DNA of 64,000 nt, taken from NCBI GenBank assembly GCA_022478985.1, contig JAKSZP010014453.1:248001-312000 (forward strand), written 5' to 3'. Position numbers and translations under genes: made by a program. Position 1 is the stretch's first letter; the number at the start of each line of letters is the position of its first letter. Shown here in pieces: positions 21,318 to 33,935 of this stretch. The notes under the pieces were generated by a model, which had not been told where the DNA came from, did not search any database, and saw only the letters and a list, made by a program, of their open reading frames with translations. Origin of the DNA: Massospora cicadina. Lineage: Eukaryota; Entomophthoromycota; Entomophthoromycetes; Entomophthorales; Entomophthoraceae.

Positions 21318-22417
21318 TGTTAGATCTTCAGATTTCCCACATCATCCAGCTTCATTGAATTATAATATTATTTTTTATTTACTGTGGTTTACTTATCATA
21401 TTAAAAACTTTAGTGGATGTGGGAGTTATCATTTCATATGATAACACTTGTTGTTATAATTAATTATGATGTTATTAATTTGACATAATTTGATCCCACT
21501 ATAATGCTATTTTTCTGCCTGTCAATTACTGGGAATGTTTACAGGTGGTTCAATATTGATTTAACAAATAATTACTTAATTGTCCTGTATGATTTTGTTA
21601 AATTTTGTTGGCGATAAATAAGGGTTCATTGTAATTTCTGGGCGTTAAAAACGATTTTGTTGGCAGCAACTTGCAGATTAATCTTTTAGGCAATGCGACC
21701 TGCTGTTAATGGGTAAAAGGTCCCATCACCTAAAGCAGGTTGCTAGCCTATAAAGGATAATTTTCTGGGGTTGGATGAGGGATTGGGAAATGGCATCATT
21801 AAATCCAACCCATGATGGACCATAACCTAGTCAGTGGTGGATACCAAATAATGAATTGGATGACAAGATGCATCATTTATTGTTGGTGCAATTTATGGAG
21901 GTTTAAATTGACTGCAATGAATGCCATTCCCATTGGGGCACCAATGGAAGAGTTCCAGCGCTGAACCAGCCAATATTATACCTTTATTTTTAATTGAAAA
22001 CAGATTTTTTAAAAAACTTTTGTTTATGATAGTAATACAATTATCAAATTGTTCTCCAAAAAGAGTTTGAGAATAGTTTCCCTTATTTTAACTGTCTGGC
22101 GTTCTCAACTCTTTTGTGTAAGATTCAAAGGAGAAGTTCCCTTGTGTCCAAAAGTTGTCAACTTTAGAGGCAAAGGTGAAGAAATAGGATTTTCCTTGTT
22201 ATCTGTATTTTCTAAGAACCTTCACGTGGGTGAAGGAAAGTTGCCAGTAATTGTCCTGAGAGAAACATGAGCAGAGATATTTTTGGTTGTAAGACACTCA
22301 GCTGGATCTGCGTCTCCATACTAGTATCACTCGCCACATATACTATCAGATTATATCAATTTACATGCTATTTATTGCACACCTTAAACCTGTTCAGTAA
22401 GCCTAAAAAAGTTTACA
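21318..22417 (+). repeat. 5' LTR of Ty3-U
   Basis: It begins TGTTAGATCTTCAG and ends in TTTACA. It aligns over its full length, with many differences, to 25195-26301; for example ATTGGGGCACCAATGG here against ATTGGGGCGCGTCAAC in the other copy. The open frame 22049-22270 lies within the LTR and is not a gene. Confidence 0.85.
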
Positions 22418-22419
22418 AT

Positions 22420-22435
22420 TGGTGCTCACTACAGG
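22420..22435 (+). promoter_or_regulatory. primer binding site (Ty3-U)
   Basis: TGGTGCTCACTACAGG two bases after the LTR end. Confidence 0.8.
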
Positions 22436-22449
22436 AAAGTTGAGCATTC

Positions 22450-23903
22450 TGGCAAAAATCACAGAAGAATTGAACAGCACAATGTCATACAAGAGCTAAC
22501 TTCAGAAGCTGTAGATTTAATTGAAAACAATTATTAAGAATGCACTGAACTTATTGTCAAAAGCTGATCTAATTAATTTGATATATAGTGACAAAATCTT
22601 AGAAGGAAATAGAACAAGTCAAAAAGGTCAACAACGATCTTTATGAAAGTCAAATCCTTGAGATGAAAAAATACTGAAGTAAATAATGAGTCACTGTTCT
22701 AGAAAACTTAAAGGTAGCAGATAGAGAATGTCTCTGACACATTCAGGAAGATGTAGCACAGAACCTAATGCGCTTACTAGAACTCAAACTTTACAAATTT
22801 GATTCTACCCAGATGAAGTTGAATAAACCCAATAAAGAGATACACAAAAGTTCAACTGGGAAAGTACAACCCCAAGAAATATGCCTGAAGTTTTTGCTTT
22901 AAATTCTAGATAACCCCCAAAGATAACTCTATTGTTAATCAGGTTGATAGTAGAACTCTCTGACCAAATTAGGAACAAAAATTTATAATACACCAAATTA
23001 ATTATGTTTCACTAGGATAACGCACCAGCATTTTTCGCTTATTCCAGAAAATGATGATGTTCAGTTATGTTGACTGACAAGAAACTGTGACCATGATGAA
23101 CTCTTAGAAACTGGATGTCAAATTTTGGTGTTGCTCATTTCAATGGTGATAATTAGACGTACAGCAACCCCAAAGAAACAATTGTACCTTAGTTTGGTAG
23201 AACTTTTTGGATGGATAGCTGTAAACAGGAGCTTATGGGAATTCAGTTCAAGAAGGATGAAACATTAGACACTTTAACCAATTTAACTTACCAAGATGCA
23301 AAAATTCTTGCAGAAGCAAAGTAAAATCAGATTAATATTCATATATTGCATCTCAAATTGCACTTCAGCCATACAGTGATCTCACCATGTCATGGTTTTG
23401 GCGCAGATGAATCAGATCTTCACAGCAATTTAGGGAATGTATGTAAATGTTAGGCTTGACATTTGATGTGCTATATAAACTTTATGAAGAAATTCCATCC
23501 GTAGAGGATCAATTTGTGATGAAACTGAAGATCAAAACATGGGAAATTTTGTCAGTAAGCAGAATTGAGGTTTAGTAGGGAAGAAAAATATAACAAAGTG
23601 GACAGAGAAATTAAAAAGCCACTGTCATAAATGTATTGTGACTGGACACCTTGCCGCCTAATGTTGAGGGAAGAATCCCTTGAAGAAAGGAACCTTTTTT
23701 TGTTTCAAGAGAAAGATACTGTTCAAAGTTTCAGGAAAAGTGTCAGAAGTCTAGAAGAAGAAAAACCTAGCGCTGCATACAAAATTTTCCTACCAGATAT
23801 AAGACCATATGGAGTAGATACTTCAAATTTATTTGTAAAGGACCCAGGATGGGATCCTCTGTATCAAGCCTTGATAATAAATGCATGTGCTGTCAAGAAT
23901 TAA
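22450..23903 (+). pseudogene. Gag remnant (Ty3-U)
   Basis: The region is interrupted by many stops. Capsid-like sequence is readable at about 23225-23325 (DETLDTLTNLTYQDAKIL). A zinc knuckle of the form C-x2-C-x4-H-x4-C lies at 23623-23664 (CHKCIVTGHLAA, a stop, then Cys). The 90-codon open frame 23631-23903 runs across the knuckle in another frame; its C-terminal part has no recognised domain. The stretch before 23100 shows only short coiled-coil-like pieces. Confidence 0.6.
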
Positions 23904-24229
23904 AAATTTTATATTATTGAACCAGAAATATTAACAGAAAAGGCACGAATTGCTGAGAATGAAAAAATCAATATAACTTAAAGTCGGATGGAGCTAACTT
24001 TTCTACCAATCTCATAATTGAGGGATCATTTTCAGATATGTCAGCGGGATTATTTTGAACATTAGGCATGGCAAATGTTGCTAAGAATTGATTTTACATA
24101 GAAATAATTAATATGTTTAAAAGAAACTGGTAAATGGTGATAGAATTGCTTATTATAATCAAGAAGGATCAGGTGTAAGATTTCAACTGATAATTGAGGA
24201 TTAGGACCTGTAAGATTAGTGACAAGTCA

Positions 24230-24360
24230 GACCTGGATATTCAACAAATGGAACCATTCAAGATTATTGTCAAATTGGCAAGAGATGTCTATACTCTATA
24301 AAATATCGCTGATGGGTGTATAGTGAATAAAACCCATAGCAAATACTCAAATTATTAGAT
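24230..24360 (+). pseudogene. integrase C-terminal end (Ty3-U)
   Basis: EPFKIIVKLARDVYTL followed by IADGCIVNKTHSKYS matches the GPY/F module of the Ty3-A integrase, where the same positions read GPFIILEKSSEDIYT and VVNQIHAKF. Its closeness to gag shows that most of pol has been deleted. Confidence 0.65.
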
Positions 24361-25194
24361 CTAAGGAAAAGGTATATAAGATTTATTATGAGATAAAAAC
24401 ATAGAAAAAAATAAAAGAAAAAAATAAAAGAGAAATAATATAAAAGAGAAAATATATATGAGCTATATATATTTATTTATAAGTTATCATCTCCAAGAAA
24501 AAATATTATTAAACAAAAAATATATCTAAGCATCATAAGTTTTTATTAACACAATTAAGAGTATCAGGTGGTAATCCCACCTTCCTTGTCTTGTGGGAGA
24601 AGGGGGATGAACGTACTAAGACAGTAGTGAAGAAGCTAGAATGACTGGCAGGGTCAGCTCATGTTGAGACTGGGTTCACTATGAAGAGAAGCAAGGAAGA
24701 AGACAAGGAAATATCTGCTTTGACTGAAAATGGAGATCTCATCCTGGAGGAGTATAGGAATCAAGAAATTTTTTAGAGAAATCAACTGAGAAGATCCTTA
24801 TGTGTGGTTTCATATAAGCCTGACTTTGGTGAATACAGGGTTTTCATAACATATTACCACAGAGACTGGCTGAAGTAGTTTTGGTACAGCAAGAGGCCGT
24901 GAGATCCGTCCTCATTAAAGCCAACCTGGGAGAATAAAGGCGTTTAGAGAGCATCATAAGCAAGATAAACAAAGTGACCTTGGAGAAACTGCGCTCAAGT
25001 GAGGCAGCACAATTAAAAAAGGAGAATAGAAACCGCGTTGCTGATAATGGGCATGAGAAAATGCTTTTAGTAAGGACAAGACCTATCTCTGGTGAAATTG
25101 AATATAACTATGATAACTGAATTATGACCACAGCCTAAAAGTGGCATCCTCTTTAGGTTTATATTTCTGGCTAATCTGGCCAAGAACGATGATG
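24361..25194 (+). other. 3' non-pol region of Ty3-U
   Basis: An A-rich simple repeat (24385-24540) is followed by CCCACCTTCCTTGTCTTGTGGGAG near 24576, a short inverted repeat with a purine run after it, resembling the stem-loop of the Ty3-A elements at the same place. The rest (24620-25194) has no clear coding signal, and no obvious polypurine tract precedes the LTR. Confidence 0.5.
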
Positions 25195-26301
25195 TGTTGG
25201 AATTTTTATTTGCCCACATAATCCAGCTTAATTATATTATAATGAACAACTTGTTTTTTGACTAGGGATATATTATATATGAAAACCTTTAGTGGATATG
25301 GGAGGTATCATTTCATGTGGTAACTATTGTTGATTGTAATTTATTATGGTATGCTATTAATTTGACAGGATTTGATCCCAAAAAATTACCTATGTTCTGT
25401 AAGGGAGGATTCAAAGCAATGGCTTACAAGTAGATAAGTAAATGATTTAAGAATTTATTATATGAATATCTTTAATGAATTGAATGTAGTCTATCACCAA
25501 TCAATAAAGGGTTTTTGTAGTTGCTGGGCGTTGATAATGCTTTTGTTGGCAGCAACTTTCAGGTAAACCTTTTATGCAATGTGACTTTTTGTTAATGAAT
25601 AAAAGTTCCTATTACATAAGCAGGTTGCTAGATTAATAAGTATATTTCACTGGGGTTGGAAGAGGACATTGTGGCATGCTATCTCTAGATCCAACCCATG
25701 AAGGATCAATATCTAATCAGTGGTGGATACTAACTAGGTGGATGAATGAGAAGATGCAATATTCATTGTTGCAATTTGTGATAGTTTAAAATCTATTGCA
25801 ATGGATGCCGTTCTCATTGGGGCGCGTCAACAGTAGAGTTGAGCGCTGAATTCCCCTATATTATCCCTTGATTTTTTAAAATAAACATTTTAATAACACA
25901 TTTGTGTAGATTTTAAATCAACCATTTGGTTTTTCTCTAATAATAAATTTAAGGGATAGTTTTCCTTATCTAATTGTCTGGCGTTCCTAAGATCTCTTCT
26001 GTCAAAAGTCAAAGGAAGAAGTTCCCTTATATTAATTATTTTCTAACTCTAGTGGGAGTTTTGAAAAAGTATTATTCTCCTTGTACTATGGATTGTTTTC
26101 AAGAACCTTTACGTGGATGAAGAAAGGTTGCAAGTACCTGTCCCAAGGAGAAACCCAAGAAAATATATTTTTGGTAGAAACTCAACTAAATAAATGTCCC
26201 CACACTAGTATCACTCAACCAAATATATTATCAGATTATACTAATCAACAAGTTATTTATTGCACATCTCAAGCCTTTGCTGTTAAACAGAAAGGCTTAC
26301 C
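25195..26301 (+). repeat. 3' LTR of Ty3-U
   Basis: It starts TGTTGGAATTTTTATTTG and aligns with 21318-22417. The terminal CA reads CC. The open frame 26081-26353 runs from the LTR into flanking DNA and is not a gene. Confidence 0.82.
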
Positions 26302-27336
26302 CTGGGCTTCCTCAATATTTGTCTTTTGGCGAGTCTTAGTTTGTAGGGGTTGAGCGCCTCCCTTATTTATCCTGTGTGGGACTCCACATACCCTTCTAAA
26401 ATTCCCAAAACTATATTAAAATGTTTTCAGCATATATAATAAGAATTACCATCTACTTCTATTTGAGCTTAAAGGTTCACTAACTTTATTTTTGTTAATG
26501 TAATGATGGGTGGCTAATTTACGCTTGGGTCTGATAATGCTCCACAATTAAATATTGAGAAACCAAATTTGATAGTAAATTGTTGTTCAAAATCTATTAT
26601 TGATTTAAAACCATATTACCTGGTTGGTCAGTAAAGTTAATCATGAGCTACATAATGGGACCTTAATATGCAAGATTAAAATCCCAGGGCAAGAATTGAC
26701 TCTTTAGTTGATGGATTAGAAATTCTAAAATTCTTACAACAAATGTGTGGTAAGTATGTTAAACTCGATCCTGGTTTCCATTAGGATATGATATCTTGGG
26801 GGATTACTACCTTATTGCTAGGATACAATGTCATTCCTTCCTCAGCAACAACCAAAGGTGGGGTAAAGTAATTTTTGAACCTATAACATGATATAAGACA
26901 TTGTAGGACTTCAGATACTCCAACATGCATGTATGAGGCCTTCCCCTTCTTTTTTCTATAAAACTGGGTAAGAAGGGTATACAATTACCCAATATGGAGA
27001 AATAAACTATCTATAAACTACTTTGGTATTAAAATCTACTATTACCGGGTTCCTATGAAGAGGCCATCACTGTCATTATTTTATAACAGTTAGAGTGGAA
27101 ACTACCAGGGTTCATAAACTAGATCAGTAATAAATTAGGCTCTGAGGGACTTATGGTAAGAGGGATGTTGGAATTCTGGATAGTGGGATAGCTGGACAGT
27201 AATCAAAGGCTACAAGGTTATTAGTATTGGTATCATCAGCAATCTTCTTAGTTAATTAACTTCACTAAGGAATATATCTCTTTGGCCCCTCTGGGTAATT
27301 GATTTCTCACTAAGGTGTTGTAAATTTAAACTTGAA
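26302..27336 (-). pseudogene. Ty3-Q pol continuation upstream of RT
   Basis: Next to the Ty3-U border the minus strand reads LRLAKRQILRKP, the linker entering RT, which joins to ESIYETLKEF at 21317. Further right, the open frame 26781-26984 and its surroundings should hold the protease/linker region, but no catalytic motif could be read. The stretch ends at the 3' LTR of Ty3-S. Confidence 0.55.
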
Positions 27337-27860
27337 TGTTGGCACTGTAGATAGCAAGGTTGGATAAAGGAACTGTCCTTATAGTTTCCAAAAGTCAGAT
27401 GTAGTATTTTTAACAAATATAGCAAGAAGCCAGAACTATCAGGATGGCCAAGGCTTGCTGAATAACCTCTTTAAAGTCTTGGAAGTAGAAAGTTTATTTA
27501 AAAATCATATAATTGAAAATAATATATAATTTACTTGAACCTTGCAATACTATAGGATATTAGGGTTTATCACACCTGAATGTTTCCTTTTTTGACAATC
27601 AGGATCTCCTTGAGCTTCAGGAAGAGGCGCATGATGATACAACTTTCTTTGAGTTAATGTAAATTGACATAACTGATAAGGTGGTCTCAAATGTCTCTTT
27701 GGTAATAGTGATTCCAGATATCTAATCCTTTTGTCTGCTAGTTCAGGTTTTGATCCCTTTGTTCACTTGGTATCAAGAATTGAAGTAACGGAAGGTGGGT
27801 GAGATTTGAATTCAACCTTAATTAGTTCATCTTTGTTCATGTTTCAAGTTCTGAAGATCA
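27337..27860 (-). repeat. 3' LTR of Ty3-S
   Basis: On the minus strand it begins TGATCTTCAG directly after the integrase end, and it aligns with 52252-52774. Shared markers are GAGCTTCAGGAAGAGGC and GGCCAAGGCTTG on the plus strand. Within it the minus strand has a frame that resembles the frame 52576-52758 of the other LTR, so both open frames are LTR-internal. Confidence 0.8.
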
Positions 27861-28896
27861 CTTCAATTACTTTCAGTGGAGTACAAAAGCTTTGAGAAAT
27901 TTAACATGTAACCAGTTGATAAAATGCCCTTTTCACCGCTGATGATGAAGTATTCTGTCCCCATATATAAAGAACTTTATTAGATCCAGATCAAGAGGTA
28001 GCAAGATTACTAGTCCTTTACCTGGGGAAGTGATGGTAGAACATTGATAAGTTCCTTGGCTGATATACCGTCAAGGAGGGCCATCATAAATTATTATTGT
28101 CCAGTCTCCTTAATTGTAGTATGACAAAAGCAACCATAGCTGAAGTTGCAAATTGAATAATATTGTTAGTTAAATATTGCAGAGTGATCTAAGAAGTTTT
28201 AGGTATTGTTGACATTAGCATAGGTTGTATAATAGTTGGTAATATAAACTACCAGCCATAAAGCGACTTTTGGGCTACATCTTTATCACAGGTGGAGATG
28301 ACCTGATATGCAAGAAGAGCACTTAGTAGAAAATGGTTCCATCTTAATTGATTGGTAGAAGCCATCCTTTTCAGAATGGAGATAAAAGTGATATTAACTC
28401 TTTCTACAGCTCCATATGTAGAAAAGTTATAGGGCGCTGAAAAAGTTTATTGAGTGTCAAATAGAGCAGTCAATTCTTAGACCATACTGAAGTGAATTTT
28501 AGGTCATTATTGAATAAGAGCTCCTTTGGGCTACTATATATGCAAAGAGTTTCTATTACAGGAATTAGGCGGTTGCTTGAGCAGTGGGCGTAGGGATGGA
28601 TACAACTTTGATCTATTTGGTGAGAATAACTACGCCAGTATTATATATTGTCGACCATGGACTCCTGTGGGCAAAACCTATAACGTCAATGCTTAAATTG
28701 TGGAGTTGTGTTAAAGGAGCAACTACTTGATAAAAAATATAGGGTTTTGCTTTTCATGCTGGCATAAAGTAATATAAGCATCTAAAACACCCTGGATTGA
28801 GTTGAGCATTCCATCTTAGAATTACTACAACTGTAACCATTTGTTGGGTTCGTTGCAATTTTGTCTATCGCCCATTCCATTTTTTAAAAGGAGCTC
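27861..28896 (-). pseudogene. integrase, core and C-terminus (Ty3-S)
   Basis: Minus-strand blocks: LSIDVIGFAHRSPWS (first catalytic Asp, near 28680), NDLKFTSVWSKN (second Asp) and YGAVERVNITFISILKRM (Glu, near 28400). These are followed by LLSALLAYQVIS and, near 27880, HVKFLKAF at the C-terminus. The zinc domain at the upper end is split by Ty3-T and continues at 41638. Several stops. Confidence 0.87.
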
Positions 28897-29490
28897 TGTA
28901 TTTTAGACAAAGGTTTTGATTATTCAGGCCTTGGAACAAAAATCAATCAGTTGAATTAATTTACAAAAGATTGCATCGATACTGATGTCAATTAATTGTA
29001 TAAAGTTAAGGCGGATTACTTTGCCCATGCAACCAAGTTTTTATATCTAGTTGAATAGCTACCAAGAGTCGAATCCTTTCCACCCTGCCAGCAATATCCT
29101 CTTTGATACTCACAATTGAATTATGAGGCTTTACTGCATCCTAGATCAAAGCCATTTTTAATTTGATTTAATTTTCTTTTCTTGCCCCACCGGCGTAAGA
29201 ACAACAATAATAGGTTTTGTCCCCAAAATTAAAAACCATTGATTTCTATAATTTCCAGAATACCTATGCACTACTTGGGAATCTACTGTGTAAGCTATTA
29301 TATGGGAATTAAAAGTTAAGGGATGTTTTTCTTTTCATATAAACTTGTTGAGGTTACTTGATAAAACCATTGATGATAAAACCTTTATTATTTTATTGTA
29401 GGGCTACTATCTCCATGCAGTAACCTTTATTTTCTTATATAAAAGCATCAACCTGTGAAGTTGAATTTTGACGCCTAAGCGTTGATTACA
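28897..29490 (+). repeat. 5' LTR of Ty3-T
   Basis: It starts TGTATTTTAGAC and ends GATTACA. It shares with the 3' copy the blocks AACCATTGATTTCTA and TTTATTGTAGGGCTACT. 594 bp by the chosen ends. Confidence 0.85.
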
Positions 29491-29495
29491 ACATT

Positions 29496-29511
29496 TGGTG
29501 CTCACTAAAGT
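29496..29511 (+). promoter_or_regulatory. primer binding site (Ty3-T)
   Basis: TGGTGCTCACTAAAGT, five bases after the LTR end. Confidence 0.8.
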
Positions 29512-29554
29512 GGTTACATTTAGTACCCTCTTTTCTTCTATAAAAACCACTACA

Positions 29555-30905
29555 ATGTCATGCCCTGATGATGATTGTCCGGGAAACCCACCGTATGTTC
29601 CTTATAATGAACTGGATTATAAAAATGCTCAGCCAAGTTCTAGCATCGCCTTGTTTGGTAAAGATTTACTTCAAGATGAACCAGTGTAAGAAACAGTTCC
29701 TTCTATCACCATAATACATTAGGAGTTTAAAACGTTGTTCATCCTAGTTTAATCTCAAGGGCAGGAGATAAAGGGAATTAAATTCCAAGCTGATTAATTT
29801 TATCCTAGAAACAGGAAAAGGCTGACCAAAAATTTGTAGCAGAATTGCAAAAACTTTACTTAAGTAAAGCAACTCCGCCATGTTCTTAAGTGTAATATGC
29901 ATAAGCGTACATATGCAAAGGGCCAAGCTGAACTATCAGATTTAAAATTTTAATAATTCTATGGAGGAATTTATGGATACTGTTGCCAATGTATTACTGA
30001 TATACCCGTATCAGATACTGCCCAGCCCTGCTGCAATGGCTGGCGCCTCAGTTAACCCTAAATATCAAGGTACATTGGCGCCTTCTCCTTCAGTAAACCC
30101 AGTCAACTTGCTTAAATTTGATAGGATTAGAAAGATCCATACCTTATATGGGTATTTATAATTAGGTGAGGGAATACCAATGATAATACTAGACTGACCA
30201 CGCTGATGAATTTGCTGGACCCTTATAATTATAAGTTAGTATTGCCAAAGTTAACTGAAGTAGTATGTCAAATGTTAATGCCAAAAACATTATCAATGAT
30301 GAGTTTGGCAGAGCGAAATAGATGTTAGGACAGAAAACTACCTTCCTATCAATTCACTATAAATCTGGCGAGGTCGTGTTACCCTTTGCTGATCAGTCTG
30401 TTATGAGGCTCAAATATGTTTTGGGGCCCAAGTTCTGAGTCGTTGTGATGCTCATAACACTTTCTGCTAAGCTTGCGAGCCCCACTTAGAATTGTATCAG
30501 TCCATATTACCCACTTTAAATTCTAATACACTATCACTAATTTGTAGATTACATCCAGCGCTGCACCCTTACTTTTTGGCGCTCCTGATACTAAGCCCTC
30601 TAAAAATTAGTCAAGTATCATATACTGAGTGAATATACAAATAAGGATTTGTGTAAAGCTCGGTGGAGTAGAATAGGGATATCCTACATACACCAAAAAG
30701 TTAACTATCTCAGTTAACAACCTAAACAACAGAACACTCTCATCAAGGAAATATACCCTATGAATATAACATAAAGGTTGCTAAGTCTCTACAGCCCCAG
30801 ATGAACAATAATATAGTTAGTTACTTTAGCCAGGCAGATACTCTTAACATTCACTTGCTCACCAGCCCAGTTAATCATGCTGAGGATCTTTATGTTGATA
30901 TTACA
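29555..30905 (+). pseudogene. Gag remnant (Ty3-T)
   Basis: The likely start is the ATG at 29555, giving MSCPDDDCPGNPPYVPYNEL and remaining open to 29689. A second open stretch, 29961-30161, contains ASVNPKYQGTLAPSPSVNP, a proline-rich segment of the kind found before capsid. The remainder up to the protease is broken, and no zinc knuckle was recognised. Confidence 0.55.
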
Positions 30906-31028
30906 TGTACAACATGTTAGTTTATGCAATTGTGGACAGCGGAGCATCCATCAACATAGTTTCTTACAAAAAAATAATAAAAATTGGAGAGTGAACGAGG
31001 TATAGATCAATGTAAAGAATATGGCACC
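30906..31028 (+). pseudogene. aspartic protease, N-terminal half (Ty3-T)
   Basis: YAIVDSGASINIVSYK with intact catalytic D-S-G at 30935-30943. The frame reaches Tyr-Gly-Thr, where Ty3-A2 begins; the other half resumes at 40131 as TGLSATTSLEAYL. Rejoining the flanks at GCACC restores a continuous reading without gain or loss of bases. Confidence 0.88.
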
Positions 31029-31897
31029 TGTTGAGTAATTGACTGGACCTAATCATCAGATATTCAATAGGGACATAATAATGTTAGCATGCTTAAACTT
31101 ATTATGGATCATATCAGATATCAGCGATAATGGATCAGGTATATTCTAAGCTTATGCAAAACTTAAGATCCGCGGCCTAGCAATTTCACTTAATATTTGA
31201 CTATGATGACACGGGCTTGAGGGCTTTGTTGGTTAGGTTGGACTTAAATTAAGTTTTTACTTAATGACTCGGGCATGTGGGCTTTGATAGTCTATGTAAA
31301 AATTAGTTTTTAATGTTGGTCAAGTTTTTGATTGAACTAATTACTAATTAGTGATATGAATTGCCTTGGTATGTGCTGCTGATTACATGTGAAAGAGAAT
31401 TGATTCAGCTATTTGCAGACGTGTCCAAAACACCATCCTGAGAATGATGACGGTGTTTACACTGACCCAGAGGCTGAGCATGATACCCTGAGTTGAAGTA
31501 TTTGTAGACATTCTTACAAACATTTTACGTGGCAAGTGCCATAAAAATGAGACATCATGGATAAGATGTGGTGAACATCAAACCTTATAAATAACCCTCA
31601 AGTTGATGCTAATAAAAAAACATTCAACTACTATGACTTGTTTACAATTTAACTTATAAACTTTTTGCATTTCATACTTTACTTTGTATTAGTCAATACT
31701 TTACTTGGGATCAGTAAGATCAGGGCGGCATGCCATCATCCAAGTAAATGACAGGGAATACGAATTTAAGCACTACCAAGAAGTTATTTTAAATTTTAGT
31801 CACCATCCAGTCTATTGTTATTATACAATAGATGCACGAAACTTCATCCCACTGCAGAAGAAGAATCAGCCCTCCAAAGAGAACCCAAAATTCAGCA
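31029..31897 (+). repeat. 5' LTR of Ty3-A2
   Basis: TGTTGAG ... TTCAGCA. TATAAATA at 31586-31593 and AATAAAAAAACA near 31609 suggest promoter and polyadenylation signals. An open frame starting at 31705 crosses the LTR end and the primer site. Confidence 0.93.
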
Positions 31898-31899
31898 AG

Positions 31900-31919
31900 T
31901 GGCGCTCATTGCTGGGATC
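31900..31919 (+). promoter_or_regulatory. primer binding site (Ty3-A2)
   Basis: TGGCGCTCATTGCTGGG, two bases after the LTR end. It is related to, but different from, the TGGTGCTCACTA sites of the other families, with C/T at position 4. Confidence 0.82.
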
Positions 31920-32000
31920 ACAGATTGTGACTGCACTGAACAGGGGAGCAATCCCAATCAATTAACTAGAACCATCAATGGGCCCAATGGGAATACTGAA

Positions 32001-33935
32001 ATGACTGTGTCCCAGATTAATTGGGAGGATGTACCCATTATTACCTATCATGACAAACCCATTTCACCTGAAGAGCTGGAACGTCTTGAACAGCAGTTGT
32101 TAAGAGGGTATCAAATAGGACAAGGGCCAGCGGACAATAATAGCAATCCTTTTTACTGCCAACAACAGCAAGATGTGTTGTGGATGAGATATCTTGCTCA
32201 TCATCAATTAATTGTAGCTCAGATCCAAAACAATTTAATTGGGATAGAGAATATCACCCAATACCTAATTGAACTTGTACATCCCACCTCCAGAAATTCT
32301 CAGATGACAATCGCCCACCATCATGCAGCCATTAATGAGTTGGTGAACTTCTCTCACAACTCCACACAGGTGGGCCAAAACCTAAATGAGCGATTGGAAG
32401 CCAACTTCGCTGAGGTCTGTTTGAGTTTGGAGGCAAATCACAACTTAGCCACTTGGGCTAATGGCTGGGTAGCAGTATAAGCACAAGAGCTAAATGACAG
32501 ATTGTATCCTATCTTTTAAAATTTCTTAGAGGAAAAAGAAGTCACCAAATCTTGGGTTAGCAATATCACTCAGACTTATAAAAACGCTTCAGAATTTATG
32601 ATGCTTAATCAAGAAGCCCAGGAGGTGCAGTTAAACCATAACAATGAATTTCGTGACCAGCATTGACGTCTGAGCACCCAAATTTCGCAGATGAAGGATG
32701 AATACACCGAAAAAACTAATTACTGGAAAAAAGATTTTGAGGACCAATGGGCGAAAAATGAAAAAATCAAGACTCTATTGATCGCCTTAATCTACAGATC
32801 AATAATCTCAATGATGATGTTAATGCTATTAACGGGTTGAACAATAATCTCTAGGGAGAATTGAACCAGTTCAAGAAGGCAATAAAAGAAAAGGACCAAG
32901 TGATTTTTCGCCTTGCAATTACAAGCTACTAGCTTGAATGAGGAAATTACGAAATTAAAGTTATAAAACTGAAATTGTGTCAATTGGGAAAACGAAATAA
33001 CGAGTGAATTTGAGCTCTGGATGACAGGCGTTGTCAGTGTGCTACAAACCACTTGACTGGAAATTCTTCCAAATATTATGAGGACAAAGCTTCAGAAATA
33101 GCTACTGAAATGGACACTGGGCCACGTCAACAACTGCCTAGCAATATGGTTGTTTTGGCCAACCCTAACACCTCAAACCAGGATATGATGCCCCAACGCC
33201 CTAGTACGTCTGGCTCTAGTCACCAAAGAAGTAATCGTAATAACCAGGAATGGGGAAGCGATAATTATAAACCAGCAAACCTGCCAGCCTTTGACAAAAA
33301 TGGAAGTATTACCACATTTGCCAAACGCTTTAAAATGGCCATGTATGGGGCCAGCAACCATAAAAAAGCAGCCACTATGATCAACTGCTTACATTAGTGG
33401 AGCATTGAGTTGATTATGCCTCACATTAACAAAAATCCAACATATGCTGAAGTCAAGGAGGCTGTTCTTCATGATTTTGGAGGTCCAGAACAAATGTCGA
33501 CCAGAAATTAAAGTTTATGAACATTTTCTTTAAGAAAGATAAAGCAATTGACAAATTTGTAGATCAATTCTATTACAAAGCTCAAGTTCTCCTAGGCGCA
33601 CGGGCTATGGTCAATTTTTATGCTAAGATTGCACTAGAACATTCAGTAGAACCTTACCCTAATCTATCAAACACTCTATTGCCTGCTTTCATCAAAACTG
33701 GCTTCATCTGAATTGGTTGTTATTTGCACAGATGCTCAAAAAATTATGGCCATCCTAATACTGGTTACAGATTGGGACCTGCTGCCTTTTCTGGAAAGCC
33801 CTTCAAAACCAATAAAAAATGACAGTAATCCGCATTAAAAAATGAGCAAAACTCAAATACATGAGCCTCAAAGCCATTGAGTGAAATTACTTGCTTTAAT
33901 TGCAATTGTAAAGGTCACTTTGCTTTCCAATGTCA
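32001..33935 (+). pseudogene. Gag with coiled coil and CCHC zinc knuckle (Ty3-A2)
   Basis: The frame containing ATG 32001 stays open to 32480 and includes SPEELERLEQQLL and NQIGI-type amphipathic stretches. A long charged, coiled-coil-like region follows (32480-33050, broken by stops). The open segment 33053-33397 has a polar linker followed by NLPAFDKNGSITTFAKRF, the start of a gypsy capsid. Another open segment is 33517-33711. The zinc knuckle CFNCNCKGHFAFQC (C-x2-C-x4-H-x4-C) is at 33892-33933. The upstream ATG at 31815 lies in the LTR, so 32001 is preferred as start. About six stops or frame changes. Confidence 0.82.

Larger units (their letters stand above)
21318..26301 (+). mobile_element. 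LTR retrotransposon Ty3-U, internally deleted
   Basis: Two long direct repeats (21318-22417 and 25195-26301) flank only 2.8 kb. The inside holds a primer binding site, gag with a decayed zinc knuckle, and the very end of an integrase; protease, RT, RNase H and the integrase core are absent. CTAGG before (21313-21317) and CTGGG after (26302-26306) look like a target duplication with one mismatch. It interrupts the RT gene of Ty3-Q. Confidence 0.8.
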
